NCBI GenBank assembly: GCA_963971285.1
Contig: OZ020262.1
Coordinates: 10,980,745-11,044,744, forward strand
Length of the DNA: 64,000 nt
DNA from: Astropecten irregularis
Lineage: Eukaryota > Echinodermata > Asteroidea > Paxillosida > Astropectinidae
Direction of reading: 5' to 3'
Shown: in pieces, positions 50,726 to 61,810 of the stretch
How the letters are laid out: each line of letters begins with the position of its first letter
Position numbering within the stretch: the stretch's first letter is position 1
Notes under the pieces: generated by a model
Database searches by the model: none
Told to the model about the DNA's origin: nothing
What the model saw: only the letters and a program-made list of their open reading frames with translations
Position numbers and translations under genes: made by a program

Positions 50726-50870
50726 GCTGCCGCCCGTAGTACGATCTTTCGTCTCGGACACTTGGACAGAATTTCTTCAGTCTCCTTCTCAGCTCAACTT
50801 TTACGCGCCAAAAGTTTTCGATTTACGACAGTCGACGCTTAGAAGTGAAATGTCACGCCTGCCGTGTGTC

Positions 50871-50880
50871 TTATATACAC
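50871..50880 (-). promoter_or_regulatory. TATA box of the - strand secreted gene
   Basis: The - strand reads GTGTATATAAGAC, about 150 bp before the chosen start codon at 50725. Confidence 0.65.
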
Positions 50881-51250
50881 CATCGTCTGCTCATGGCAGG
50901 ATATGGTCTTCCTTGGTTTTTTTTTTAAAGGTATAAAGCAAAGAAAGCAGTTTGTTTTGGCCCTGGCCAATTTCACGGTGGGCCTGCCACTTGTCTTGTT
51001 TTCACATCTCGATTTTTGTGTGTGTTAGACCTACTTTTTAAAAGTCATGTCATGGTCATTTGACACAAAGGGAGTGTTTGACATCCTACGTCTGCATCAC
51101 ATTTCCTGCAGATGTTTTACCCCGGTATCCGTCCAGGCGAATGTCCGAAGGTATGACGCGTAGTGAGGATCGTGTACTTTTCATGAGTTCGCTGGGGCTG
51201 GGCTGGAAGTCTGTTCTCAAGTTCACACAATAAACATGTTTTTATCTTGA

Positions 51251-51440
51251 AGGTTATGTTATACTCTGGGTTTTGTCAAAGAAATGAAGATTCATGAGCA
51301 AAAATAGCAAGGAAGGTACAGTAACAGTTATCTGTGAAATTTTCAGTCCCATACGGTGCCCACTTTTTGAGAAAACAGTGGAAACATCCCACAGTATTTT
51401 TAAAACAATCTTGTCACCATTTTTTTTATCTTTAAAAGAT
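51251..51440. mobile_element. MITE family 1, copy 6 (truncated)
   Basis: GTCAAAGAAATGAAGATTCA, GTCCCATACGGTGCCCACTT and TTTGAGAAAACAGTG match copy 3. The right half is missing. Confidence 0.7.
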
Positions 51441-51712
51441 CCACATTGTCGAGTGATAAAAAGAAGTGAACTTGACAGGCATTTATGTCCCTTTTTGGGA
51501 GAGCGTGGGAGCTTTTTTCCTACCCCCTCAAGACGAAGCCACTCCCAGACAAGGTGGAAGTAATCACTTTTATGAAAAGAAGGAAAATAATATCTAAAAT
51601 TGGAAAATGACTGTATAAAACCAGCGGGTTAACGACATCGAAAAACACCTTCCCCAGACAAAGGTGACCAAGGAAGTTTTGTGGTTGGGATCGTCATTCC
51701 TCCACTCATGCA

Positions 51713-51913
51713 GGGCCAATTTCATAGAGATGCTTAGCACACACACAAAAAATGCTTAGTACACAAATGGCTTGCCCAATAAAACAAACCACCATTGAAA
51801 ATTCGGTTTTGATATTCATGGTCAGTGAACAACAGCCAAAGAACAATGGCAAATGATACACAAGACATGAACTTAGCTTTTTTTTTGTGCCAAGCTGGCC
51901 ATGAAATTGGCCT
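51713..51913. mobile_element. MITE family 3 copy
   Basis: GGGCCAATTTCATAGAGATG at the left, GGCCATGAAATTGGCCTC at the right. Confidence 0.7.
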
Positions 51914-52911
51914 CTGCACTGTTTCTTCCTCGTCTGCCTATGTACGGTAGTGACGGTCCGTTCTCACGCACGTCCTGGCTTGGACCTCACCTCTCCAGCA
52001 CTTTGGTGCTTCATTTCCGTTCAGGTTTTCCTTTCACTTTGACAGGATATAGAGACTATAGAGTGTCTTGTCATTATAGGTCATGCGACTGGACCCACTT
52101 TCGAATTTCATCATCAGAAATCCTAGATCTATTTACGCGTTTTCGCCATTCGTTATTTATAAAAATGTTCAAGATTTTGGGGCTTTACGAAATGAGGCTT
52201 GAGGCTATAGGCTTGGGATTTATTTTGCTACCGCCATTTTGTGTCCTGAATGAAATGAAGGGCTTTTGATACATCTCATAGGATAGTTTACCTGTAGGTG
52301 GCAAAGATTAGATTATTTTGGGTTGTACATCTTTGTCAAATTTCACCACGACATGCCAAATAGATTAAAGATTATTCCATAGACCTTCTTGCTTACGATT
52401 CCCATAACAATAGTTTGTATAATAAAATATTCAATGCAAACATCTTTTAACTCCAAATCTAAGGGCGGATCTTGCTCATATAGCAAGTTAGTAAGTAGTA
52501 AACAAGCAATAAACCGCTGCAAAATGCTCATCAACCAAAATAATGACTTGAACTATTTCAAATGTATGCTTGGAGGACCTGACGTTCCGATCCTAGCAGG
52601 ATCTTTCCTTTAATTATACTCCAAGCATTTATATTTATACTCGAATGACACAGAAAGGGGCATTCCTAACCATATTTTTCCAAATCTCGCCCACTGGCAA
52701 GCGCCACACCAATCAAATCATCCTATAAAAAGAATTGATACATAAATCGTGAATTGCAGAAATCCTAACTGATACAGGATATTAATTTTGTCTGCACAAC
52801 ATGCAGCGCACCCAGCGCCTCGTCACCCAAATCCGGACGAAAACAGGAGTGCCCCAAGTCCGAACCAAACCTCTCATCAGGTTCCCGTTGGGAACCCCTC
52901 TTGAAAACCCT

Positions 52912-52919
52912 TATAAATA
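52912..52919 (+). promoter_or_regulatory. TATA box of the exon-repeat secreted gene
   Basis: TATAAATA on the + strand, 225 bp before the ATG at 53137. The 52801-53076 open frame overlaps this promoter and 5' leader. Confidence 0.6.
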
Positions 52920-53136
52920 CCAAGGTCTTCACAGCTTGAAAATCCATCGAGGAAACCTCTTCCAAGCATCAAGAAATCCTCACAATTCGTATAAGACAAC
53001 TTATCTTCAAGTTGGCCTACCGTTACTGTATTTTGAATTTCATCAAGCATCGCCAGCATTTTACCATTTGGTTTAACTTTGTTTCGGTATTATCTTTGGC
53101 CTTATTGATTTTTTTCTCTACTCCACAAATTCAAAA

Positions 53137-56100
53137 ATGAGCGCCAAAATCCTTCTCCCTGTCGTCTGCATTTTCCTGGCCGTGGTCATAGTGACTGGAG
53201 GTTGCATGATGTTCTTCACAGATCTTTTCGGCTGGGATTTCGGGAATAAAGAAAATGGCGACACAGTGAACGCCACCGAAAGCTCGTCATCAACGCCAGA
53301 CTACGAAGACGGCGAGATGTCTTCAGAATCTGTCACGGTAAGCGAGTTTTTATACATTCATCTCAAATTATTATCTTGTATTATTTCTGAGAGATGTATC
53401 TCTGTAAAATTCCTGGTTAAAAGGGTTTTGTTTTTCCTGTATTAAGTCCGCTATGCGATGGAGTTTAAAGGTAATATCATACTTCGGTTTTTGTCAAAGA
53501 AATACAGATTCATGGCCAAAAATAGCAAGGAACATACACAGTCATCTGTAAATATTTCAGTCCCACACGGTGCCCACTTTTTGAGAAAACAGTAAAAAAA
53601 ATGCCACAGTATTTCTTACGTCTTTCCCTTTTATTTTCGATCTTTAAAAAATCAAAAATAATGTTGGTCACTTGTGTTACTCTTTTCTGAATAAATACAG
53701 CATTTTAGGCGGAAAAATGTTAACGGTATGTTTCTACCACCATCATCTTTATACCTTGTAAGTTATAGGTAAATCTGTGAGATTTCTTTTTTGGTATGCT
53801 ACCAAAGTATGATAGTACCTTTAAGTGATGTTAATTGTTCATATAGACTGACTGGATATTTCATTGCACTAAATTGATAGTGGCAAGTCGCTTTGTAAGA
53901 TCCACAATTAAAATCACCACTGCAATAAAATGGGGCGGACAAACATTTTCTTGAGTTTTTTTTTTAATTCCTTTGGGTAGCAATCTTCCTGCACGTGTGT
54001 ACAGAGAAATTCAACTGAAATGTTAATAAAAGTTCGAATTATAGATGAGCAATACGCTGCCTACGATTTTCAAGTCATTTTTGTCACTGAAACTGAAGCT
54101 CTGTTTTCTTTTGCAAGCCAGATAATTTACTTCCGAATCGCAGCCAAAAGCCTCTATTTTGACACCCGTAATTTTAGAATGGATTCACGAAATGGAGCCA
54201 GAGCTTTGAGAAAGGCCACTGTTAGCCTCTTCTTCTTCTTCTTCCCGTTAAAAAAGTAAAAAAGAAAGTCTTTTTTTTTTTTATAGAAACAACTAATTTA
54301 AATTCCTCTTTTTATTGTATTTCCTCAGCTTATGCCGCCAGACGAAGACGAGAAAATAGACGAATTCTTCCCTGATCACATGACAGATGACCTCAAGTTG
54401 AAACTTATTCTAAAGGCCTTGGACATACTAAAGGTACACAGTCCTGAAATGCTTACAGACAGACAGACCGACAAACCTATAAATACCGGACGGACAGACA
54501 AACCTCACAGAAACTGAATATCATGTTGACCCAGTATTAACAACATGCAGGAGCAAAAATGACAAGTCGAAAGATTGATGCAAACAATGAGTTTCATAAT
54601 GATGTTCCATAGCCCTGACACAAATACACGACAAAGAAACAATATAAAGAGCAATACATTAAACTTAGAAGATTAGCATGGTTACCCTGCGTAAGGATGA
54701 CATGTTAAATCGTGAAGCGTTCCAATGTTTTTGTTCGAGGATTCCAAAATAAAGTTATCCTTTGAAAAGTAAAGTCATTCGAAATAAATTTTTATTTAAA
54801 ACTGATTTGAACTCAATAAACAATATATAAAAACTACGCTGTCTAGTTTTAAACTAATGTAACAAGTTTCTCGTCTTTCTTTTTTCGTCCTGGCAGACTT
54901 TGGATGTCGAGAACCCAGAATACGTCAATTCCCTGTTACCTAGCAACGGCGAGATGAGAGATGAACTCAAACTGCGACTGATCTTGAAGGCTATTTCGTT
55001 ATTGAGTGTAAGTTCTCACTTTTTGACTCTCCATCAAAAAAACACCAGAAGAAATCCAAAAGTTGTGTGTGTGTGTGTGTTTTTTTTTGAATTAATTACT
55101 TGTAGTTCACAGTTCCCATAATATCACTTTCTCCCTGTTTTAAACAATTTAAATAATGGCCCACGTATATTAATGTTGAAGGCCTACCGTAAAAGTTGTG
55201 TCAAAAATCAAGAATCATAAATAAATCCTTTTCTTTTCCGCAGGACAAACCATTGACGTCAGAATTCGCTGGTCACGTGGTTGCCGAGTTGGAGCTCACA
55301 CTGGTCTTGAAAGCTATTTACATTATCAAGGTACAGGAAATTCTACAATGAATTCCCATGAAGTAGATATAGTGCATAGACATAATCACCGACGAATATT
55401 GTTTCAGAATGATTATGCACGTATTCTGATTAGCTGTCACAAAGCTGTCATTCAGAAAATACATATACATTAAATTTGATTTACACAAACTTCACTATCC
55501 GTGCAAAATGAATTAGTCAATACAACTAAGACCAAGCTTTATGATACCAAACAGCTACAAACTTCCTCCAACAGAATACTAACAAGATAGACCTATACGT
55601 CATGGTTGGAGTTTTGGAGGGCCTGACGTTTTGATCCTTGTATGAGCTGGTTTTTCTTTAAAGGCCGCTGAACAAACCAATATAATTTTGATGATAAAAG
55701 ATTTAAACATTTTCTGTCTGTATAATTTTTTTAGGAAGTTCAAGAGGAGTTGGGAATTGATAACCTCGACGACCTCAAATTCAACCTCGTTCGCAAGGCT
55801 CTGTACATTCTGAAGGTAACTATAATATTAGTACATTGTTTCCGTTTCTGGTTTTGGTGATTTGAATAGACAACCAAAATCATGTGATTTGCGTCGTAAA
55901 ATAACTTGTATTCTACATCGAGCTAATTTTAAGTGATGGACAATATTAAGATATTGTTCACAACTTTGCTATATATTATGGACCCTCTATTTAGGCAAAT
56001 TTGATTTAGAAATGGTAAACTTACATTATACTATCTGTTTGCTATATTGTGCTCATTATTTTCCTTATATAGGTATACCGTGGAGATTTCGTGGACACCG

Positions 56101-56480
56101 TTTTCAAGACCAAGAACAGATATCACCTTAAACTGAAACTGACTCTACTATACCTCTCGCTGTCCAAGACAACCAAGACCCCGTCCAGTCATGATCATGA
56201 TCATGATCACCATCATCGTCACGCCCGTGACGTCATGGACAACTTCTTGCCAATCAGCGGAGACGAGGTGGAGGGCGACAGCCAATCAAATCCCACCGTG
56301 CGCGTGATAATCGACAACGGAGGTTTGGCAGCCGAAGCAGACGAGACGACACCAAAAGGGCGGGAAAATCTCCGACCTGAGGAAAAAGTGGTCGGATTTT
56401 TCAAGTGGCTGAAACGGTTGCACAAAAATGGGCATCAAAGTCAAACTGTTGATAATAAACAGAGTTTACATTCCTTGTAA
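53137..56480 (+). CDS. Secreted or membrane-anchored protein with five exon-encoded helical repeats, unknown family
   Basis: Six exons, all phase 0: 53137-53337, 54329-54433, 54897-55007, 55244-55330, 55735-55815, 56073-56480 (990 nt, 330 codons with the stop; 329 residues). Exon 1 encodes a hydrophobic leader (ILLPVVCIFLAVVIVTGG), either signal peptide or anchor, and a Ser/acidic segment with an N-glycosylation site (NATE). Exons 2-5 and the start of exon 6 each encode one repeat. The repeats end in TDDLKLKLILKALDILK, RDELKLRLILKAISLL, VAELELTLVLKAIYIIK, LDDLKFNLVRKALYILK and RYHLKLKLTLLYLSLSK, each predicted as an amphipathic helix. Exons 2 and 3 also carry an acidic (F/L)(F/L)P lead-in. 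Exon 6 adds a His/Asp cluster (HDHDHDHHHRH) and a basic, amphipathic C-terminal segment (VVGFFKWLKRLHK). I do not recognise the family. The exon structure and consistent frame make it a real gene. Confidence 0.82.
53464..53825. mobile_element. MITE family 1, copy 7 (inverted, full length)
   Basis: TTTAAAGGTAATATCATACT at the left, CCAAAGTATGATAGTACCTT at the right. It lies in intron 1 of the exon-repeat gene. Confidence 0.85.
54080..54220. mobile_element. MITE family 4 fragment
   Basis: GAAGCTCTGTTTTC, CGCAGCCAAAAGCCTCTATT and GGATTCACGAAATGGAGCCA match the reverse of the family. It is about 100 bp upstream of exon 2 of the exon-repeat gene. Confidence 0.7.
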
Positions 56481-56897
56481 ATTCCATGGGATTTTTTTCT
56501 TGACCCAACTTGGAACTTTTGATTTTTGAATTATAATTGAGATTATTCTTTACATTTTCTGTGGAAATCTCGCCACGCCGTAAATAATCATAATTTTATG
56601 CCAATGACGTTTCTACAGCTAGCATCCTGTGATTGCCACCGAACCACGTACAGTGTATTGTAAAAGATCTTCCCAAATAACACTGCCAATTTGGTCCTCT
56701 ATAAAATTATCTGTTTTATTTTTTGTGATGATCCTACAAAATCGTCTTCAATATTTTGTACAAAATTCCTGATAGTCTAATAATGCTTGGTCCTATTATT
56801 TTGTTATGTGTGTGGTCATTAGGAATAATTTGCCGCAAGGAATATCCACATATACGTGCAACTTTGCTATATCATGTTGGATAAACCATAGAAGATT

Positions 56898-56903
56898 AAT
56901 AAA
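56898..56903 (+). terminator. Candidate poly(A) signal of the exon-repeat gene
   Basis: AATAAA 418 bp after the stop codon at 56480. Confidence 0.5.
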
Positions 56904-57557
56904 ACTTTCCTTCAAAAGAAAAGGGTTTTCCCGCTAGGCTCTGAATTTTGTTTGATAATTGTTTGTTTGTTGTTTTAGTTTGTTTTGTTGAGACCCTATG
57001 TATATAGGACTCGCACCTCAAATCTTATCTTGAAGTGGGCTCATTTTGCAAAAGGAAAATGGCTTAAAACCTGAACTTTAACTAAAAGATATTTCAACAT
57101 TTGTGTTGGGATTGGCCCGTCGATCGTACCTTACTGATAACATTAATATCTACTGTTTTTCCATTATAGACGGTCTTTGCACTATTTTGTGGGCTTATCT
57201 TTTGGGGACTCAAAGTTTGTTTAATAAAAACAACCACTTTTATGCAAACAATTTAAACTCAGTGTAACTTGATCATATTTGCATAGAGCTAGGAACAGAT
57301 GGTAATTTTGTTATTAAAATATTACAGGGGCTAAAAATAAACCACAATGAATGTCAAAGGTCAATAGGAAATGTTTAATTCCTACACCGTAGTCTGGTTA
57401 ACGCCTTTTTGTGATGTGTTACGACAAGGAGCTGGGCAGCGCCGCCGAGGCGGTAACGCGACCTGTCAGAATCATGTGAGCGATTGTTATGGTTGACAAA
57501 CCTTGCGAAACGGAGCACTTTCTCTGTCACAAACGGTGAGTTTTTCTACCTGACAAG
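56904..57557. other. Intergenic DNA and presumed PhyH-gene promoter
   Basis: AT-rich to about 57410, then a short GC-richer, TATA-less stretch (CAGCGCCGCCGAGGCGGTAA at 57437-57456) containing CATGTG. This is the most likely promoter of the downstream enzyme. Confidence 0.4.
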
Positions 57558-60500
57558 ATGCCAGAGCCTCCGAAAGCCAAGAGACAGAAGACGGGCGAGG
57601 GACTCGTGTCAACGTGGCCCAAGTTTTCAGAGAGATTGGTGGAGAGTGAGACGAAAGGCCTGTTCAAAGACAAGGGATACATCAGGGTAATTTGTGATTT
57701 GTTTTGCATTACGTTGAATTGCATCTATTTCGTGACAAAATGGCAATTAGATTATACATATTTCATGTTTGTTGTAAATAGGTTTATTTTTCCTTAATAC
57801 ATAACATTTTAACAATGTCTTTTAGTAAATTTCACGGAAAGATTCAAAGGAAAAAGAGAGGAAATGCTTACAAAGAATGTTTTTGTTATTTGTTAAGTTG
57901 CTAAAAAGTAAGTAGGGGGCCTAACAGTTAGGCCCCCGGCCCTAGGCCTATAATTTTTAGGCCTAACGTTGGGCCACAATGTTCAATGGCTCACGATGTT
58001 GGCTGAATTTAGAAAGATAGTGTCGTTTCAGCTTCAGACTGAGCCTTTGTTAAACTGATGAAGACGCTTGTGTGGTCTCAATTTTTATCTGTAAGCCATC
58101 GATCACTTTGGCTTTATAATTATTTTCCTAGAACTATGCCTACTATATACCACTAGTAACAGTCAGTATTTAATGTTTTTGTTATTGGCAAAGGAATGAT
58201 GGGAGACTATATTACCCTTGGACAAGTTACTTGTCAGACAGTGTCAGTTAAAATGCAAATGTGGTGTCGTACTTATGATGTTAACAAAGTAAACCTATAT
58301 CACAAACTAAGTGTGAGTCCAAAATAAAAATAAGTTACCAGCTTGAAATGGGGGATCTACATTTTTCGTCAAATGTAGGCGGATGCCTTTATAAGAGAGG
58401 ATGAACTGAGCACGATTAAAAGTGAACTCCAGAGGTATGAGAAGGATGTGGTTCCAGACCTACCTCCTAAGATGGCATTCTACGAGGAGAAAGGGAAGAA
58501 GGACTCCATCATCCGTCTAGAGAGGATGTTGGACTACGACGCTTTCTTCAAGGTGAGTCCGATCACGGCTTCAGGGCTTTGTCTTCCTCTCTTCTTTCTG
58601 TCATATGAAGAGTGTTTCTTCAAAAGTTAGGATGCCAGAGAGTATGTTTTTTTTAATGAACTGACCTTTTGCCCTTTGACCTAGGATCTTGGGGAGTCGC
58701 CTGCCTTCAACGGACTGGCCGACTTGCTGCTGGAGGAAGAGTGCATCCCCAAAAACGTGCAATACTTCTCTAAGCCTCCCGGTGCCAAATGCACTCCGGC
58801 TCACCAAGATGGTAAATACTTCATGCACGACAGAGGTAAGTAGTGACTGTGACCTCTCTAGAGCCCTAGAGGTAGGGGAAATCTTGATTTCATCTTTGCA
58901 GAGCATCATGACACTGCCGGTATTTGCAGGATTCACATGGAGAGGTTCTCCCTTACATCAAGACGTGGTTATCAGTAGCCGAGTGGTCTGATTCTTCCAA
59001 CCCATGGACCATTTCACAGATTGTTCATCCGACCTCAGAGAGCTTGGAGATTGCATTTTTGAGCCAAGATTCCTTCACAATACTTACCTCTCTCCACCCA
59101 AGAGAGTTTTAGGAGCTCCCTTGCATCAAGACGTGGTTCTCCGTAGCCTGCCAAGCGGCCTGATGCATCCAACTCATTCTCTTGTGGACCATTTCACAGA
59201 TTGTCTGTCGGAGTTCAACCACTGAGGTCTTGGTCCTTGCATCTGTGAGCCAAGGCATTCTGTCACTGCTTACTTCTATCCCATCCAGAAAATCTAAATA
59301 AGTACCTTATAAAGGTAGAGGTGGTTGTGTGTCTGATTTGCGTTTGTGTGCTCATGAAGCAGCCAGGGTTTTGTTCTTCCCTATTTCAGTTCAACCCAGA
59401 GACCAGGGTAACATTGTGAAGTGCATTAAGATTTCCCGTTGTTAAGAAGTGCATTATAATGTTACCCACATAGGCACTTTGAGGTTTTTTTAGGAGATAA
59501 TCAGGGCTCGAAATAGTGCTAGCCTGGTGTTCAATGTCTAGCAAAAACTGCTCCGGGCTAGCTAGACTCACTTCCTTGGTTGCCCAGTGGGCTAGTAAAA
59601 TGTTAAGAACCTACCTGTTAAGGTATGGATCAACGTACATATGTATGGGCTAGTAAAAATCTAAACGGGCTAGTAAAATCTGAAGTAAGCTGGCCTGATG
59701 GGCTAGCCAGGAAAAAAAAGGCCTGATAATCCTCATTTTGATGTCTCTAGGCATCACATTTTGGCTGGCCCTGGATGACGCCGATGCTGAAAATGGCTGC
59801 TTGTACTACGTCCCCAAGTCAGATAGGAAGGGGGAGCTGGAACACCGCAAGACGGAAGCCCTGGGCTTCAGCCAGGCCCTGGTGGAATACGAAGACTGGA
59901 TGAAGGAGACTGAGGAGGAGATGCCGGCCAAGAAAGGTAAGTGGGTCACCTCAGAGGTTACAGGGTCATTTGGCAGGGTCATAAGGTCATTGCCAATGTG
60001 ATGTGATCTTTCAAAATGAGTCTTAAGATTCATCTTACTATTCAGGTTTTTATTCTGATAGCAAAGTGATATCCTTTGGGGTTTCTTCTTCTTCATCTTC
60101 TTCTTTGGTCGCCGTCAATACGGACGATTGGCTACCATCTGGACGCATCTCCTTATCTCCTTCTATAAAAGCAGTTCTGTTAAAAAAAAAATTCCCAAAG
60201 ATTTGTTGTGCACCAACTTCTTAGTGGCCTGTTTCTCATAACCAGCTTTTGCGTCTTATGACTTATTCCGCCCGGTTGCTTCATGCCTAATCTTACTCCG
60301 GTCTCTTCTCCATTTGTATAGGGACTCTACTGGGGCACCATGCCTACATGATCCACCGAGCCGGAGAGAACAAGTAAGTATTGCAGAAGTTGAATACAGC
60401 ACTTGCAGCTTGTGTTGCTTGATAGTAGGTTTGTGGAAGCTTCCACAAGCGATCTCTTTAGAGCCAGTTGGACTTGGAAGAGTTTTGAGTTAAAGTAGAG

Positions 60501-61210
60501 GAGTGGCTTTTGGACCCTGTTATAGTGTTTTGATGTCCTGCATGCAGACTTGAAGGTGGCACCTGCATTACCTGTAGCAACCGGAACTGGCTCCTGTACA
60601 GGTCAGAACATGGCACCTGTACCAGCCAGAACTTTTTATCAGCCAGAATGTGGCATTATATGGGCACCCTGAGTCGACCAAAATTTAGCCGGTTTCAGCC
60701 ACAAAGAGGTACCTGTGACAGCCTGAACATGGTTCTTGAGAAAGCTAGAAACTGGTTCACCACCAGCCAGAACCTGGTTCTTATACCAGCCAGAACCTGA
60801 TTCTTATACCGTCCAGAACGTAGTTCTTTACCAGCCAGAACCCAGTACCTTTGGGAGGGGTAGAAGAAGCCCTCCAACCATCAAAACATCAGTAGAAGCA
60901 CACTTCTGCTGATGTCCTTCTGATCAAATCAACAAAATGGCGAAGAGACTACATCGAAAGCTACCCTCCGGCCTCCTATCGTTGGATGGCAATGATGTGA
61001 TGATGCCAGTGGATGCTTGCGACAAAAGATGATATCCTTTGATATGTTTTTCCTCGTTATCTCTCGATCAGATCCAAGGAGAGATGGAGACCAGCCCTTG
61101 GCCTGACCTACTGGGCCAAGAGTGCCGTCAACGATGAAGAACTGCAGAAGAAACACGCAGAATACAATGCCAAACTCATGACCGAGCTGGCCGAAAAGGG
61201 ACGCATCTAA
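57558..61210 (+). CDS. Phytanoyl-CoA dioxygenase (PhyH) family oxygenase
   Basis: Six exons: 57558-57686, 58379-58552, 58685-58835, 59751-59936, 60322-60373, 61072-61210, giving 276 residues with no frame break. The family is of Fe(II)/2-oxoglutarate dioxygenases. The metal triad is visible: H141 and D143 in TPAHQDGKY, and H225 in MIHRAGEN. R235 or R237 (KERWRPAL) is the likely 2-oxoglutarate ligand. The ITFWLALDDADAENGCLYYV strand is a hallmark of the PhyH fold. The substrate cannot be told. It resembles PhyH-domain proteins such as PHYHD1 only in general plan. There is no clear peroxisomal signal: the C-terminus is GRI, and the N-terminus is basic (KAKRQK) without a PTS2. Cytosolic or nuclear location is inferred. 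The start is the first Met, with a GACAAG context. Confidence 0.88.
60540..60850. repeat. Degenerate CCAGCCAGAACCTGGTTCTT repeats
   Basis: About ten loosely related 26-30 bp units, with AGCCAGAAC(C/A)TGG cores, lie in the last intron of the PhyH gene. Confidence 0.6.
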
Positions 61211-61795
61211 AAAAAGAAGAAGCAGCACTTTGTAACCACCACCAGTGGGAAGTGAGCCCTCTTGTGATGGGGCTTTGCCGGTTGACCTCGGTTGACCTTT
61301 TTGGATCTGCACTTTTAATTCAGTATTATAGTGTGTAAATAAGACTTTGGGCCTGTTTGTTGTTTCGCACATGAGTTCCATGATCTGCAGATCAGTGTCC
61401 CATGCAGGATATGCTAAAATGGGACCCGGATCAGCAGGATCAGCCCGTGAAACAAACAGGCCCTATGAAATTTTGCACTCTTTTTAAAAGATGGTTTAAA
61501 TTTTATGAGCGTTAAACGGCGTACTTAATGAATTTGACTTCAAACTCACTTTAAATCATTTGGGAAAATGAAAAAAAATCAGAAAGAATTAAAAATGTAT
61601 TTGTTTCAGTGAAGTTTTATGCACTTTCAGATATATTGCCATTTTGTGTTCTTTTATGCAATGTTTAACTTTGAAAAATTGTATTTACTTTTTTAAATTG
61701 ATTGTGCAGTATGCGGCAAAATTGTGACATTTTACCAATCATCATTTGTCTAATTACTTTTATTGTGGATTTTCTCTTTTTTAAATGTAGCTGAA

Positions 61796-61803
61796 ATAAA
61801 TAA
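61796..61803 (+). terminator. Candidate PhyH-gene poly(A) signal
   Basis: Overlapping AATAAATAAA about 590 bp after the stop codon. Confidence 0.5.
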
Positions 61804-61810
61804 ATGTCAT

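Noticed and set aside
52801-53076. 91-codon frame just before the exon-repeat gene
   Set aside because: It covers the TATA box and leader of that gene, and the - strand is also open. There are no domain signs.
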